Positions 8,992 to 17,337 of a stretch of DNA of 64,000 bases are shown piece by piece. The translations under genes and the position numbers were made by a program. Each line of letters starts with the position of its first letter. The stretch's first letter is position 1. The notes beneath the pieces are model-generated. The model saw nothing but the letters and a program-made list of their open reading frames with translations. It ran no database searches and was not told the DNA's origin. The DNA is from an uncultured Eubacteriales bacterium (GTDB taxonomy: Bacteria; Bacillota; Clostridia; Peptostreptococcales; Anaerovoracaceae), in NCBI GenBank assembly GCA_949285555.1, contig CASDYG010000005.1, positions 1 through 64,000 on the forward strand. Direction: 5' to 3'.

Positions 8992-10224
8992 TTAAAGCTT
9001 ATGTAAGAATAATCCACTTCCCAGCTTAGGCTCAAACCATGTAGACTTAGGAGGCATTACTTCATTAAGATCAGCAATGTTCATAATTTCCTCCATCTTT
9101 ACAGGGCGCATGATTATACCAAGAGTAAATTCTTTAGATTCTACCTTCTTAGCTACACCTTCTATACCATGTATACCACCGATAAAATCAATCCTCTTAT
9201 CCGTTCTTGGATCTTGGATGCCCAAAATAGGATGAAGAATTTTATTCTGAAGTACATTAGCGTCTAAAGCATCAAGAAAATCTTCAGGAATAATTTCCTT
9301 TCTGGCTTTAACCTCATACCAGCGTCCTTCTAAATTAAAAACATATGTCTGAGGTTCACTAACTCTCCTTCCCATTTCTATAGGCGAAACCTCAAAGCCC
9401 GCCTCCTTAACAGCACTTAGGAATTCTTCAGCTTCCATACCTTTGAGATCCTTTAAAAGCCTGTTATATTCCATTATATACATCTCATCATGCGGATAGA
9501 TTGTTGCCATGAAATAATTGAACTCTTCATCTCCTGTACTATCTTTAGTTCGCATTTCCTTTGCCACTCTGCTCGCGGCCGCACTCCTGTGATGCCCATC
9601 CGCTACATAAAGATAATCTATGTCTTCAAAGCGTTTAACTATTTCATCACTAACCTTATCATCTTCAATTACCCAAAGTCTATGTATTACACCATCATAT
9701 TCAAAATCATAGGTCGGCTTATTGGATGCTGCATATTCTTTGATATATTCCTTTATATTAGCAGTATCCATATATGTGAGCATAACAGGTTCTGTATTAG
9801 CACCACAAGTCATAAAATGACGCACCCTGTCATCCTCCTTATCCTTTCTGGTAAATTCATGCTTTTTAATTATTGCCTTATCATATTCCTCTACACTAAC
9901 GCAGGCTACAATACCCATCTGCGGCCTGCCTTCAAAGACTTCTTCATATATGTAAAGCTTAGGCCTTTCCTCCTGCTTTAAAATCCCTTTAGAAATAAAG
10001 CTTTGCAGATTATCACGCGCCTTATCATACACCTTCTGATCGTAAGGATCTATTCCTTCATCCAAATCCACCTCTGCCCTGGCAATATGCATGTAAGATG
10101 CTTCACTTCTAAGTGCTATTTCTTTAGCCTCATCTCGTTTTACTACATCATAAGGTGGTGCACATACATCCTTAGCCTTATCCTCTGCCGGTCTAATTGC
10201 TGCAAACGGTCTAACGATAGCCAT
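8992..10224 (-). CDS. DUF1015 family protein
   Basis: 410 aa, full length for DUF1015. The N-terminus (RPFAAIRP, then CAPPYDVV) and the central VADGHHRSAAASRVA block are the family hallmarks. The domain is distantly related to the ParB/SerK nucleotide-binding fold, and in Clostridia such genes often accompany serine biosynthesis genes, but none is present here. It overlaps the 3' end of cmk by 14 nt, so the two are probably co-transcribed. Confidence 0.88.
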   Translation of the reverse strand: MAIVRPFAAIRPAEDKAKDVCAPPYDVVKRDEAKEIALRSEASYMHIARAEVDLDEGIDPYDQKVYDKARDNLQSFISKGILKQEERPKLYIYEEVFEGRPQMGIVACVSVEEYDKAIIKKHEFTRKDKEDDRVRHFMTCGANTEPVMLTYMDTANIKEYIKEYAASNKPTYDFEYDGVIHRLWVIEDDKVSDEIVKRFEDIDYLYVADGHHRSAAASRVAKEMRTKDSTGDEEFNYFMATIYPHDEMYIMEYNRLLKDLKGMEAEEFLSAVKEAGFEVSPIEMGRRVSEPQTYVFNLEGRWYEVKARKEIIPEDFLDALDANVLQNKILHPILGIQDPRTDKRIDFIGGIHGIEGVAKKVESKEFTLGIIMRPVKMEEIMNIADLNEVMPPKSTWFEPKLGSGLFLHKL

Positions 10225-10885
10225 TCTTTTTCATCTCCTTTTCGATAATATTTATAATTTCATCCTTAGACAGGCTGGTACTATCAATTTCTATAGCATC
10301 TTCTGCCTTTCTCAGTGGATTTAATTCACGCATGGAATCAGCCAGATCTCTGGCCTCTATGTCTTTTAAAACCTCATCTAATGTTACTTTGCTGCCTTTT
10401 CGCTTTAGTTGAATTAGCCTTCTTTTCGCCCTTTCTTTAGGATCGGCAGTCAAAAATATTTTCACCTGCGCCTGTGGAAGTATAACTGTACCAATATCTC
10501 TTCCATCCATGACAATATCCATATTTCTTGCCATATCTCTTTGATATTTAGTAAGTCCTTCTCTAACACAGTTATATGCTGATATTTGAGATGCAATCTT
10601 TGTCACCTCTGAGCTTCTAATAAGTTGACTTATATCCTTTCCATCTACTAAAATGGATTGATTTTCAAATTTTATTTCTGTACTTTCCATCAGCTTACAT
10701 ACAGCATCCTCATCCATAGGATTAACACCCTCAGTAAGTACCTTGTACGCAGCTGCCCTATACATCGCTCCTGTGTCTACATACACTAACCCTGTCTTTT
10801 TCGCCAATATCTTGGCTATGGTGCTTTTCCCCGCACCACCAGGTCCATCTATCGCAACATGGAATTTTTTTAAATTCCCTTTCAC
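10211..10885 (-). CDS. cmk: Cytidylate kinase
   Basis: Phosphorylates CMP and dCMP to the diphosphates in pyrimidine nucleotide metabolism. 224 aa with P-loop GPGGAGKST (residues 14-22), VDTGAMYRAAAYK, the (d)CMP-binding MDGRDIGTVILP, the lid region RAKRRL and the end motif ADSMRELNPLRKAEDAIEIDS. No ribosomal protein S1 fusion or IspH gene follows, unlike some Clostridia. Downstream it overlaps the DUF1015 gene. Confidence 0.95.
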   Translation of the reverse strand: MKGNLKKFHVAIDGPGGAGKSTIAKILAKKTGLVYVDTGAMYRAAAYKVLTEGVNPMDEDAVCKLMESTEIKFENQSILVDGKDISQLIRSSEVTKIASQISAYNCVREGLTKYQRDMARNMDIVMDGRDIGTVILPQAQVKIFLTADPKERAKRRLIQLKRKGSKVTLDEVLKDIEARDLADSMRELNPLRKAEDAIEIDSTSLSKDEIINIIEKEMKKNGYR

Positions 10886-10953
10886 AGATTACCCTCCAAA
10901 TCTTATTTTACATCAAAAAAGTACTTTGAGCATGATCTACTTATGCTGCATAC

Positions 10954-11418
10954 CTACTCATCTTCTCCAGATTCAAGCAAAGCTTCAACTTCCTCTTTAA
11001 AGCTATTTACATCTTTAAAATCCAAATATACTGAAGCAAAACGCAAATAGGCTACAGGGTCTAGTTTCTTTAGCTTATCCAAAATAAATCTGCCTAAGAG
11101 CTCACTCTTTATCTCTCTTTTTATCATATTGGAAATTCCATCTTCAATTTCCTCGACGATTGTTTCAATAGAGTTAGCAGATATAGGTCTTTTTTCGCAA
11201 GCCTTGGCTATTCCCCTGGCAAGCTTATCACGATTAAATTTTTCTCTACGGCCATCCTTTTTTATGATATACATAACAGGCTGTTCAGCTCTTTCGTAAG
11301 TGGTGAACCTATGCCCGCAGCCGTTACATTCCCTTCTGCGTCTTACTGCATTGCCGGAGCTGTTAGTTCTTGAATCCAAAACCTTAGTATCACTTTGATT
11401 ACAAATAGGACAGTTCAT
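10954..11418 (-). CDS. nrdR: Transcriptional repressor NrdR
   Basis: 154 aa, normal length. The N-terminal zinc ribbon has Cys3, Cys6, Cys31 and Cys34, followed by the ATP-cone domain (VIKKDGRREKFNRDKLARGI). NrdR senses ATP/dATP and represses ribonucleotide reductase genes at NrdR boxes. It lies just upstream of cmk, a nucleotide-metabolism neighbour. The nearest reductase-related gene in the window is the small NrdD-like protein at 38112. Confidence 0.96.
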   Translation of the reverse strand: MNCPICNQSDTKVLDSRTNSSGNAVRRRRECNGCGHRFTTYERAEQPVMYIIKKDGRREKFNRDKLARGIAKACEKRPISANSIETIVEEIEDGISNMIKREIKSELLGRFILDKLKKLDPVAYLRFASVYLDFKDVNSFKEEVEALLESGEDE

Positions 11419-11495
11419 ACTCCCTCCTCTTTGATTTTTTATTTTACTACAAAACAGAGCATTTTACCACACCCCCACCGTAATTCCTATAAAAC

Positions 11496-11521
11496 AAAGG
11501 AACAGCTACAGCTGCTCCTTT
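11496..11521 (-). terminator. Terminator after the AGCS symporter gene
   Basis: A stem AAAGGAACAGCT / AGCTGCTCCTTT with a 2-nt loop and one wobble pair, followed on the minus strand by a T-rich stretch. It separates the symporter gene from nrdR. Confidence 0.75.
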
Positions 11522-11588
11522 GAAATAAGTTTATACATAATGAACAATTATTAATAAACAATAAATTAATTTATGTAAATTTTTGCAT

Positions 11589-13013
11589 TTATTTTTTATG
11601 CTTTTGCACGGACAATCTATATCTATCGCTATTGAAATAATCCTTCGTTTCCTTTACGACTACTCCACTTAAGAATAGAATTCCGATTAAGTTTGGTATT
11701 GCCATTAGACCATTACATATATCGGCAATTGTCCACACTGCACTAATTGTAAAGAAAGGTCCTATAAGTACAGCAAGTACATATAGCCATCTGTAAACCT
11801 TTACAGCCTTCATATTATTACCTGACAAATATTGTAGACATTTTTCTCCATAAAAGTCCCAGCCTATTATCGTGGTAAATGCGAAGAAGCTTAGTGCCAG
11901 CATCAATACAAATGCTCCCACACTATGGCTCCAAGGAAGTCCTTCTCCAAATGCGAAACCTGTCACATTAGCACCTTCGAGTCCTCTTTCTGTAGCACCT
12001 GTTATGATAAGTGTCGTTCCTGTCATAGTACATACAATGATAGTATCAATAAATGTACCTGTCATAGATATGAGTCCTTGTCTTACTGCCGTATGAGTTT
12101 GTGCTGATGCAGCAGCAATAGGTGCAGTACCAAGACCAGCCTCATTGGAGAAAATACCTCGTGAAATACCTTTTTGCATTGCTACAAGCATTGCTCCAAG
12201 TGCTCCACCAGTCATTGCTCTGATACCAAATGCACTTTCAACAATATGCTTTAAAGCTGCAGGCAATTTATCAATATTATAGATTATAATAGCAAGACAT
12301 ATAAAGAAGTATGCAACTGCCATGAATGGAACAATGATACTTGTTACGGTTGCTATCCTCTTTATACCTCCCAGAACTACAAGGGCTACCAAGAAGGCAA
12401 TTACTATCGCAGTACCTACAATAGCAAGCGATACCTCAGTTCCAAATAGGTTAACCAAATATTGATCATGTGGATCAACAAAACCTTTAACTGCCGTTGC
12501 TATACCATTTACCTGTGTAAAGGTACCTGTACCACCTATACTTGCAGTCATTCCAAACAGAGCAAACATCTTTGCAAGCCATTTCCACTTTTGCCCAAGT
12601 CCTCCTTCAATATAGTAGAAAGGACCTCCAAGCGTAGCACCATTTGCATCGATTTTACGATATTTTATGGCAAGTACACCTTCACTGTACTTCGTGGCCA
12701 TTCCAAAAAATGCTGCTACAACCATCCAAAATAGTGCTCCAGGACCTCCCGCAAGAATTGCCGTTGCAACACCTACAATATTACCAGTACCAATGGTTGC
12801 CGCCATGGCTGTACAAAATGCACCAAAGCTACTTATCTCACCAGCAGCTCCCTCTTCATTAGAGAACATATACTTAGCAGCAAGAATAAGTCTTCTCATT
12901 TGAATGACCTTAAGCCTACAAGTAAGCAAGATACCCGTTCCCAAAATGAGAACAATCAGCGGTACATTCCATACCAGATTGTCAATGTACTCTAAAAAAC
13001 TTGTAATGGACAT
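11589..13013 (-). CDS. Sodium:alanine/glycine symporter (AGCS family)
   Basis: A 474-aa integral membrane protein with about eleven helices that imports alanine or glycine with Na+. AGCS signatures include the helix-1 start FLEYIDNLVWNVPL, AATIGTGNIVGVATAI, GGPGALFWMVVAAFFGMATKYSE, and GISRGIFSNEAGLGTAPIAAA. Length is normal. It forms its own transcription unit, with a TCCTCC-type ribosome site upstream and the hairpin at 11496-11521 downstream. Confidence 0.94.
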   Translation of the reverse strand: MSITSFLEYIDNLVWNVPLIVLILGTGILLTCRLKVIQMRRLILAAKYMFSNEEGAAGEISSFGAFCTAMAATIGTGNIVGVATAILAGGPGALFWMVVAAFFGMATKYSEGVLAIKYRKIDANGATLGGPFYYIEGGLGQKWKWLAKMFALFGMTASIGGTGTFTQVNGIATAVKGFVDPHDQYLVNLFGTEVSLAIVGTAIVIAFLVALVVLGGIKRIATVTSIIVPFMAVAYFFICLAIIIYNIDKLPAALKHIVESAFGIRAMTGGALGAMLVAMQKGISRGIFSNEAGLGTAPIAAASAQTHTAVRQGLISMTGTFIDTIIVCTMTGTTLIITGATERGLEGANVTGFAFGEGLPWSHSVGAFVLMLALSFFAFTTIIGWDFYGEKCLQYLSGNNMKAVKVYRWLYVLAVLIGPFFTISAVWTIADICNGLMAIPNLIGILFLSGVVVKETKDYFNSDRYRLSVQKHKK

Positions 13014-13089
13014 AATTCCTCCTTGTGCAGTATATTAAGTATCTTCATCGATACCTTCTGCCTAGCTTATAAATGACGTGAATTTTATT

Positions 13090-14229
13090 TTAAGAAATAC
13101 TTTCTGCAAGCTTATCCATAATAGTAAGATATGCTGCATCATATATCTTTAAATAGTCACGCCTGCTCATATTGAAGCTTTGCTTAAAGACTTCATCGTC
13201 TAGCGCCACTCCTTTTATAAAATCTGCCTTGTAAGCCTTAATATCCTCATCACTTACCCTAATGCCTTCTTTTTTAGCCATTGCATAAATTATGAGTTTA
13301 TTGCTGACAGATTTCTTTACATCAGCTTCTCTTCTTTCTTCATATTCACTACTACTTATACCTGATTTGTGCTTAGCTTCCTCCAAGCTATCTGCACCAT
13401 GAATTTTTAGAAAAGCCGCATCATATCTATCCTTTTCATATGATATAACCTTGTCGGGAATTTTATCCTCATTAACACTACTTGAACTAATAAGACTATC
13501 TATCACCTTATGATTTCTATCTGTCTTATAAGCAAAATCTGCCATAGCGTTAAGCTTTCTATCTAAATGTTTTCTAAAATTACTTTCAGCTTTGTATTTT
13601 TTACCCTCACCCTTAAGAAATTCTTCCATCGAAGATGGTCTTGATTCTACAATATCAGATAGCTTAACGGTTACATCTACCTCTTGTCCCACCATAGACT
13701 TATCACTAAAAAAGTCATTGATTTCAGACTTAAAAGTCTTAGAGCTTCCTATCTTCATACCTTTTATTTCCTTTGTGAGACCGGTAATGCCAGAAGTATC
13801 TATACCCTGCTCTATAATCTCTGAGGTTACCACAATTCTAGCTTTTTCATCTTTTAGACCTAAAATAATCCTATCATCCTGCTTTACAGTATATTCAATG
13901 TCTGCTACCTGATTATCCTCTAGCTGTCCCTCTGTAATTAAGCTCTCCCTTAAGTTTCTATTTAAGTAATATGCCACAGCCTCATCTATATCCGCTTCTG
14001 TCACATCCCTTCTCTTTACAGAATCCAGCTCGAGATTTTCTTTATTAAAATTAATGGTTACTAAATCACTATAATCTAAATCAAGATAGTCTTTCGAGGA
14101 AAAAAGTTTATCCTCTTTTTTTGTATCTTCATTAGTACAGCCCGATAAGATAAAAAAAAGACACAGAATAAACCATGTGCAAACGACCTTTTTACACCTA
14201 CCTATATTCTCTGTCCTCTTTTCTTTCAT
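13090..14229 (-). CDS. Lipoprotein with trigger-factor-like peptidyl-prolyl isomerase and C-terminal chaperone domains
   Basis: 379 aa. A lipobox LSGC places the acylated cysteine at residue 31 after a hydrophobic signal. The mature part resembles trigger factor without its ribosome-binding domain: a middle FKBP-like region around residues 105-195 (VADIEYTVKQ, GSSKTFKSEI, VGQEVDVTVKL) and a helical C-terminal arm domain (RKHLDRKLNAMADFAYKTDR; RRDYLKIYDAAYLTIMDKL). It probably folds secreted proteins outside the membrane, an analogue of PrsA. Assignment is by pattern; whether the isomerase site is active is unknown. Confidence 0.75.
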   Translation of the reverse strand: MKEKRTENIGRCKKVVCTWFILCLFFILSGCTNEDTKKEDKLFSSKDYLDLDYSDLVTINFNKENLELDSVKRRDVTEADIDEAVAYYLNRNLRESLITEGQLEDNQVADIEYTVKQDDRIILGLKDEKARIVVTSEIIEQGIDTSGITGLTKEIKGMKIGSSKTFKSEINDFFSDKSMVGQEVDVTVKLSDIVESRPSSMEEFLKGEGKKYKAESNFRKHLDRKLNAMADFAYKTDRNHKVIDSLISSSSVNEDKIPDKVISYEKDRYDAAFLKIHGADSLEEAKHKSGISSSEYEERREADVKKSVSNKLIIYAMAKKEGIRVSDEDIKAYKADFIKGVALDDEVFKQSFNMSRRDYLKIYDAAYLTIMDKLAESIS

Positions 14230-14515
14230 GTACTACTCCATTAACATTCTTGCTTTATATTTATTATATCATGTAATAATTCAAAATCAATATACCGTTA
14301 TAAAGTATGCAATTTATTGATAAAAAATATATATTTTTTATATTAAAACCACATATAAAGATGGTTAATTTATTCTCAATCTTGGAATTTCAATATTATT
14401 CTGAACATTTTATTAAAGTCATACTAATAATACGAAAAAAATCTTATCGAATAATATTCACACCAAATATTCGCTTAGATGTATTATTTATAAAAAATTG
14501 CTCCTATTGCAACTA
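14230..14515. other. AT-rich intergenic region
   Basis: Between the lipoprotein gene start and the terminator hairpin at 14516 I see no supported gene. It should hold the promoter of the minus-strand lipoprotein gene; candidate -10 boxes are abundant because the stretch is extremely AT-rich, so none is called. Confidence 0.5.
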
Positions 14516-14551
14516 AAAAGCGATTAGGCTTGTTTCTTCCTAATCGCTTTT
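14516..14551 (-). terminator. Terminator after the 14647-15399 gene
   Basis: Stem AAAAGCGATTAGG / CCTAATCGCTTTT with a 10-nt loop, T-run on the minus strand. A plus-strand T-tract also follows, so it could work both ways. Confidence 0.8.
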
Positions 14552-14646
14552 AAGGTTAAACATGTTCTCTTACTTTTTGCTTCGATTTTTCCTCCCACAC
14601 CACAACTTCTTTATTGGAGAGTCTTTGGATAAATAAAAAAGAATTT

Positions 14647-15399
14647 CTACATTTGTCCAATGCTATGTTTTCTTTCAATCAAACGTTCAGCCCTATCACT
14701 TAGTAAAGCATTCATTTTTTTTGCTATTTCATATAATTGCTCTGTTGTCGGCTTTTCTAGCATTCTTTGAAAATTAGCTCTTCCGTTTTCCCACGGTGTT
14801 ATTTCCACAGCAAATAATTCCAAACTATAGTCTTCCATATGTTCATTAATCCAATCATACATGTCTGGAAATTCAACTTTGGCTCTTTTATAATATATAT
14901 CAGGAAAATCATTATCCTTATTGTAGTCACCTTTTCCTGGGTGCTTTCCATATTTATTTGTAAATCCGTTAAATCCCTTTGGTGCCGGCATGAAATTAGC
15001 TATACAATGATGTCTATCTGCCAGTAAATTAAACTCATCTATATGGTTAGAATCAATAACTTCTATTCCGTTTATTATGTCAGAAAGGACACATTCACTA
15101 TCTCTTGTTTTATTCGAATTTCTATATACTGCATCATATATTTTTATTAAGGACCAACAATTAAATATGGTATCTTGGCTATCAGGGACAATACCGTAAA
15201 GCTCACTGGAAATCCACGAGGTCCTACCGTTACTAAGTGCTGAGTCTGGATGCCTTTTATTCATTTTGTAATTTTTTCTATATTCTAATAACCCTTCAAC
15301 TCCATTTTTATCCACAGTAGGATTTTCAGGTACAAGTTCATTTCGACAGCACTTGAGTAAAGCCTCCTTGCTTGATATATCAATACTGATTTTTTCCAT
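14647..15399 (-). CDS. Hypothetical protein, 250 aa
   Basis: A soluble protein without signal peptide or membrane segment. It has conserved-looking patches (HPDSALSNGRTSWISSELYG, ADRHHCIANFMPAPKGFNG, NDFPDIYYKRAKVEFPDMYDW). The His-His in DRHHCIANF and the aromatic-rich centre suggest a real folded family, possibly one of the DUF families found next to mobile DNA, but I do not recognise it. It stands alone between a terminator and a 96-bp gap before the Cys-rich membrane protein, so it is probably monocistronic. Confidence 0.7.
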   Translation of the reverse strand: MEKISIDISSKEALLKCCRNELVPENPTVDKNGVEGLLEYRKNYKMNKRHPDSALSNGRTSWISSELYGIVPDSQDTIFNCWSLIKIYDAVYRNSNKTRDSECVLSDIINGIEVIDSNHIDEFNLLADRHHCIANFMPAPKGFNGFTNKYGKHPGKGDYNKDNDFPDIYYKRAKVEFPDMYDWINEHMEDYSLELFAVEITPWENGRANFQRMLEKPTTEQLYEIAKKMNALLSDRAERLIERKHSIGQM

Positions 15400-15495
15400 A
15401 GCAGTCTCTTTAAAATCTTCAATACAAATTTTAATATCACTTCCTATAGTGAAAATACCTCACTATACTTTGCAATATTTAAACAACCTATCAGA

Positions 15496-15687
15496 CTATT
15501 TATTTTGCTGCTTAATACGCTGCTCATCTGCAACTGCACATTTAGATTTGCAGCTACTACAGCCATAACCGCATCCCTTATTTTCATTGCCATTTTTATA
15601 AGTTAAAAATACACCCAGGCATGCAATGATACCTAATATCAAACCTCCGCCTAAAATGTAAAGGATATGAGATAAAAAATACTCCAT
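15496..15687 (-). CDS. Small Cys-rich membrane protein (FeoB-associated type)
   Basis: 63 aa. One transmembrane helix (ILYILGGGLILGIIACLGVFL) is followed by a cytoplasmic-type cysteine cluster GCGYGCSSCKSKC. This layout matches the tiny FeoB-associated Cys-rich membrane proteins of Firmicutes, suspected to bind iron or an Fe-S cluster. No feo genes are nearby. Instead its ATG overlaps the TAA of coaBC by 1 nt (TAATG), so it is translationally coupled to coenzyme A synthesis, which is curious. Confidence 0.75.
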   Translation of the reverse strand: MEYFLSHILYILGGGLILGIIACLGVFLTYKNGNENKGCGYGCSSCKSKCAVADEQRIKQQNK

Positions 15688-16886
15688 TATTTCCTCCTGA
15701 GTTCTACGATTTCATCCAGTATGGCATCCGCCACTTCTTCCTTCGACATTAGTGGCAAATGATCAATCTTGTTATTTGTAATAATTGTCACTTCGTTTGT
15801 ATTATGGCCAAAGCCTGCACCGGCATCCTTAAGATTATTTGCTACTATAATATCTACATTTTTTCGAAGCAGCTTTGCCTTAGAATTTTCAACTAGATTC
15901 TCTGTTTCCATAGAAAAACCACAAAGAATTTGATCCTCGCTTCGGTGATTACCCAGATAACTTAATATATCATCCGTTCTTTCAAGTTCTAAAACGGTAT
16001 CTCCACTACTTTTCTTAATTTTCTCATCGCTATATGATCTTGGTCTATAGTCTGATACAGCAGCTGCCTTAATTATAACATCTGCCCTGTGTGCCTTTGC
16101 CTTAACCAATTCAAACATGGCTTTTGCGCTTTTTGCCTCCTCATGTTGCACAAACATTGGTGGCTCCACCTTGGTATTAGCTCTGATTACAAACACCTGT
16201 GCACCTCTAAGCATTGCCATTTTCGCCAGTGCCATACCCATTTTCCCTGTAGAATGGTTAGTGATAAATCGTACAGGATCAAGAGCCTCTTCAGTTGCGC
16301 CCGCAGTTACAAGTACCCTCATGCCTTCCATATCCTTTTGAGAGTAAAGCTCTCTTTCGATATATGCATAAAGAACATCTGGCTCGGGCATTTTACCATC
16401 TCCTATATCTCCACATGCAAGATATCCCGATGCTGCCGGAATTATTTCCATACCAAGCTTTTCTAACCTGTCCATATTTTCCACTGTTATAGGATTGTTA
16501 TACATATTGGTATTCATTGCAGGGGCAATAAGCTTTGGGCAGGTAGCGGCTAAAAAGGTAGTAGTAAGCATGTTATCGGCAATTCCATATGCAAGCTTTG
16601 CCATAGTATTTGCAGTAGCCGGAGCCACTAAAAACAAATCTGCTTTCTTTGCTAAGGAAATATGCTCCACATCAAAGCTGAATTCTCTGTCAAATGTATC
16701 GATAATACATTTGTGTTTTGTAAGAGTTTCAAATACCATAGGACTGACAAATTTTGCAGCAGCCTCCGTCATTATTACATGTACATCGCATCCCTCCTGA
16801 ACAAGCCTCGAGGTGAGATTACAGATTTTATAACTAGCTATTCCTCCAGTAATGCCAATTAGCACCGTTTCCCCTTGCATACTCAT
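15687..16886 (-). CDS. coaBC: Bifunctional phosphopantothenoylcysteine decarboxylase / phosphopantothenate-cysteine ligase
   Basis: Two steps of coenzyme A synthesis in one chain of 399 aa. The N-terminal FMN decarboxylase domain (CoaC) has GITGGIASYK, PAMNTNMYNNP and the active-site ASGYLACGD with its catalytic Cys; the C-terminal CoaB ligase domain has VLVTAGATEEALDPVRFITN and VDIIVANN. I chose the ATG at 16886, which is 8 nt from a GGAAG site, over the in-frame GTG at 16895. It is followed with 1-nt overlap by the Cys-rich mini-protein gene. Confidence 0.95.
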   Translation of the reverse strand: MSMQGETVLIGITGGIASYKICNLTSRLVQEGCDVHVIMTEAAAKFVSPMVFETLTKHKCIIDTFDREFSFDVEHISLAKKADLFLVAPATANTMAKLAYGIADNMLTTTFLAATCPKLIAPAMNTNMYNNPITVENMDRLEKLGMEIIPAASGYLACGDIGDGKMPEPDVLYAYIERELYSQKDMEGMRVLVTAGATEEALDPVRFITNHSTGKMGMALAKMAMLRGAQVFVIRANTKVEPPMFVQHEEAKSAKAMFELVKAKAHRADVIIKAAAVSDYRPRSYSDEKIKKSSGDTVLELERTDDILSYLGNHRSEDQILCGFSMETENLVENSKAKLLRKNVDIIVANNLKDAGAGFGHNTNEVTIITNNKIDHLPLMSKEEVADAILDEIVELRRK

Positions 16887-17250
16887 ATTAGACACTTCCT
16901 TTTTACCATGAATATTCTGATTCCATCTGACAGCTTTTATCAGCTATATTTCTCTTTATTATATACTCTTATTATTAAAATCTCAATAAATTCGATTTGA
17001 AAGCTCCTAGCTTCATATAGTGTATATATTTTTATGACAATATGAAATGCTTACAAGGATAATATTTAAGTAAGGTCACAATAAATATCATATGCTTATT
17101 TATTCATATGATTATATTATAAAATATTAAGCATACTTTCTTTTTATTCGTGTTTTTATAAAAATAAATATAAAACAGATTGTTTTATAGTTAATTCAAC
17201 ATATTGAATTTCACTTTATTTATTCTTATACATCTAACGCATAAAACCAA
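16887..17250. other. Divergent intergenic region between coaBC and the ABC importer
   Basis: Very AT-rich, no supported gene. It must contain the coaBC promoter (minus). Near the right end lies the importer promoter. A CATATG...CATATG repeat pair near 17090-17110 is a possible operator-like feature, but is not convincing. Confidence 0.5.
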
Positions 17251-17280
17251 TTGACAAGTTGTTGTATATTTATATATAAT
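17251..17280 (+). promoter_or_regulatory. Promoter of the ABC importer operon
   Basis: Consensus TTGACA (17251-17256) and TATAAT (17275-17280) with an 18-nt spacer, about 58 bases upstream of the substrate-binding protein ATG. Confidence 0.75.
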
Positions 17281-17337
17281 AATATAACAAATCAAGAAAA
17301 CAGTTCATTTATATGCTGTTTTATTCATGGAGGTTTT

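Noticed and set aside
9490..9981. 163-codon plus-strand frame
   Set aside because: Antisense shadow of the DUF1015 gene with Ile/Cys/Phe-rich random composition.
14307..14516. 69-codon plus-strand frame between two minus-strand genes
   Set aside because: AT-rich, Ile/Lys/Phe-heavy, no ribosome site, ends inside a terminator region.
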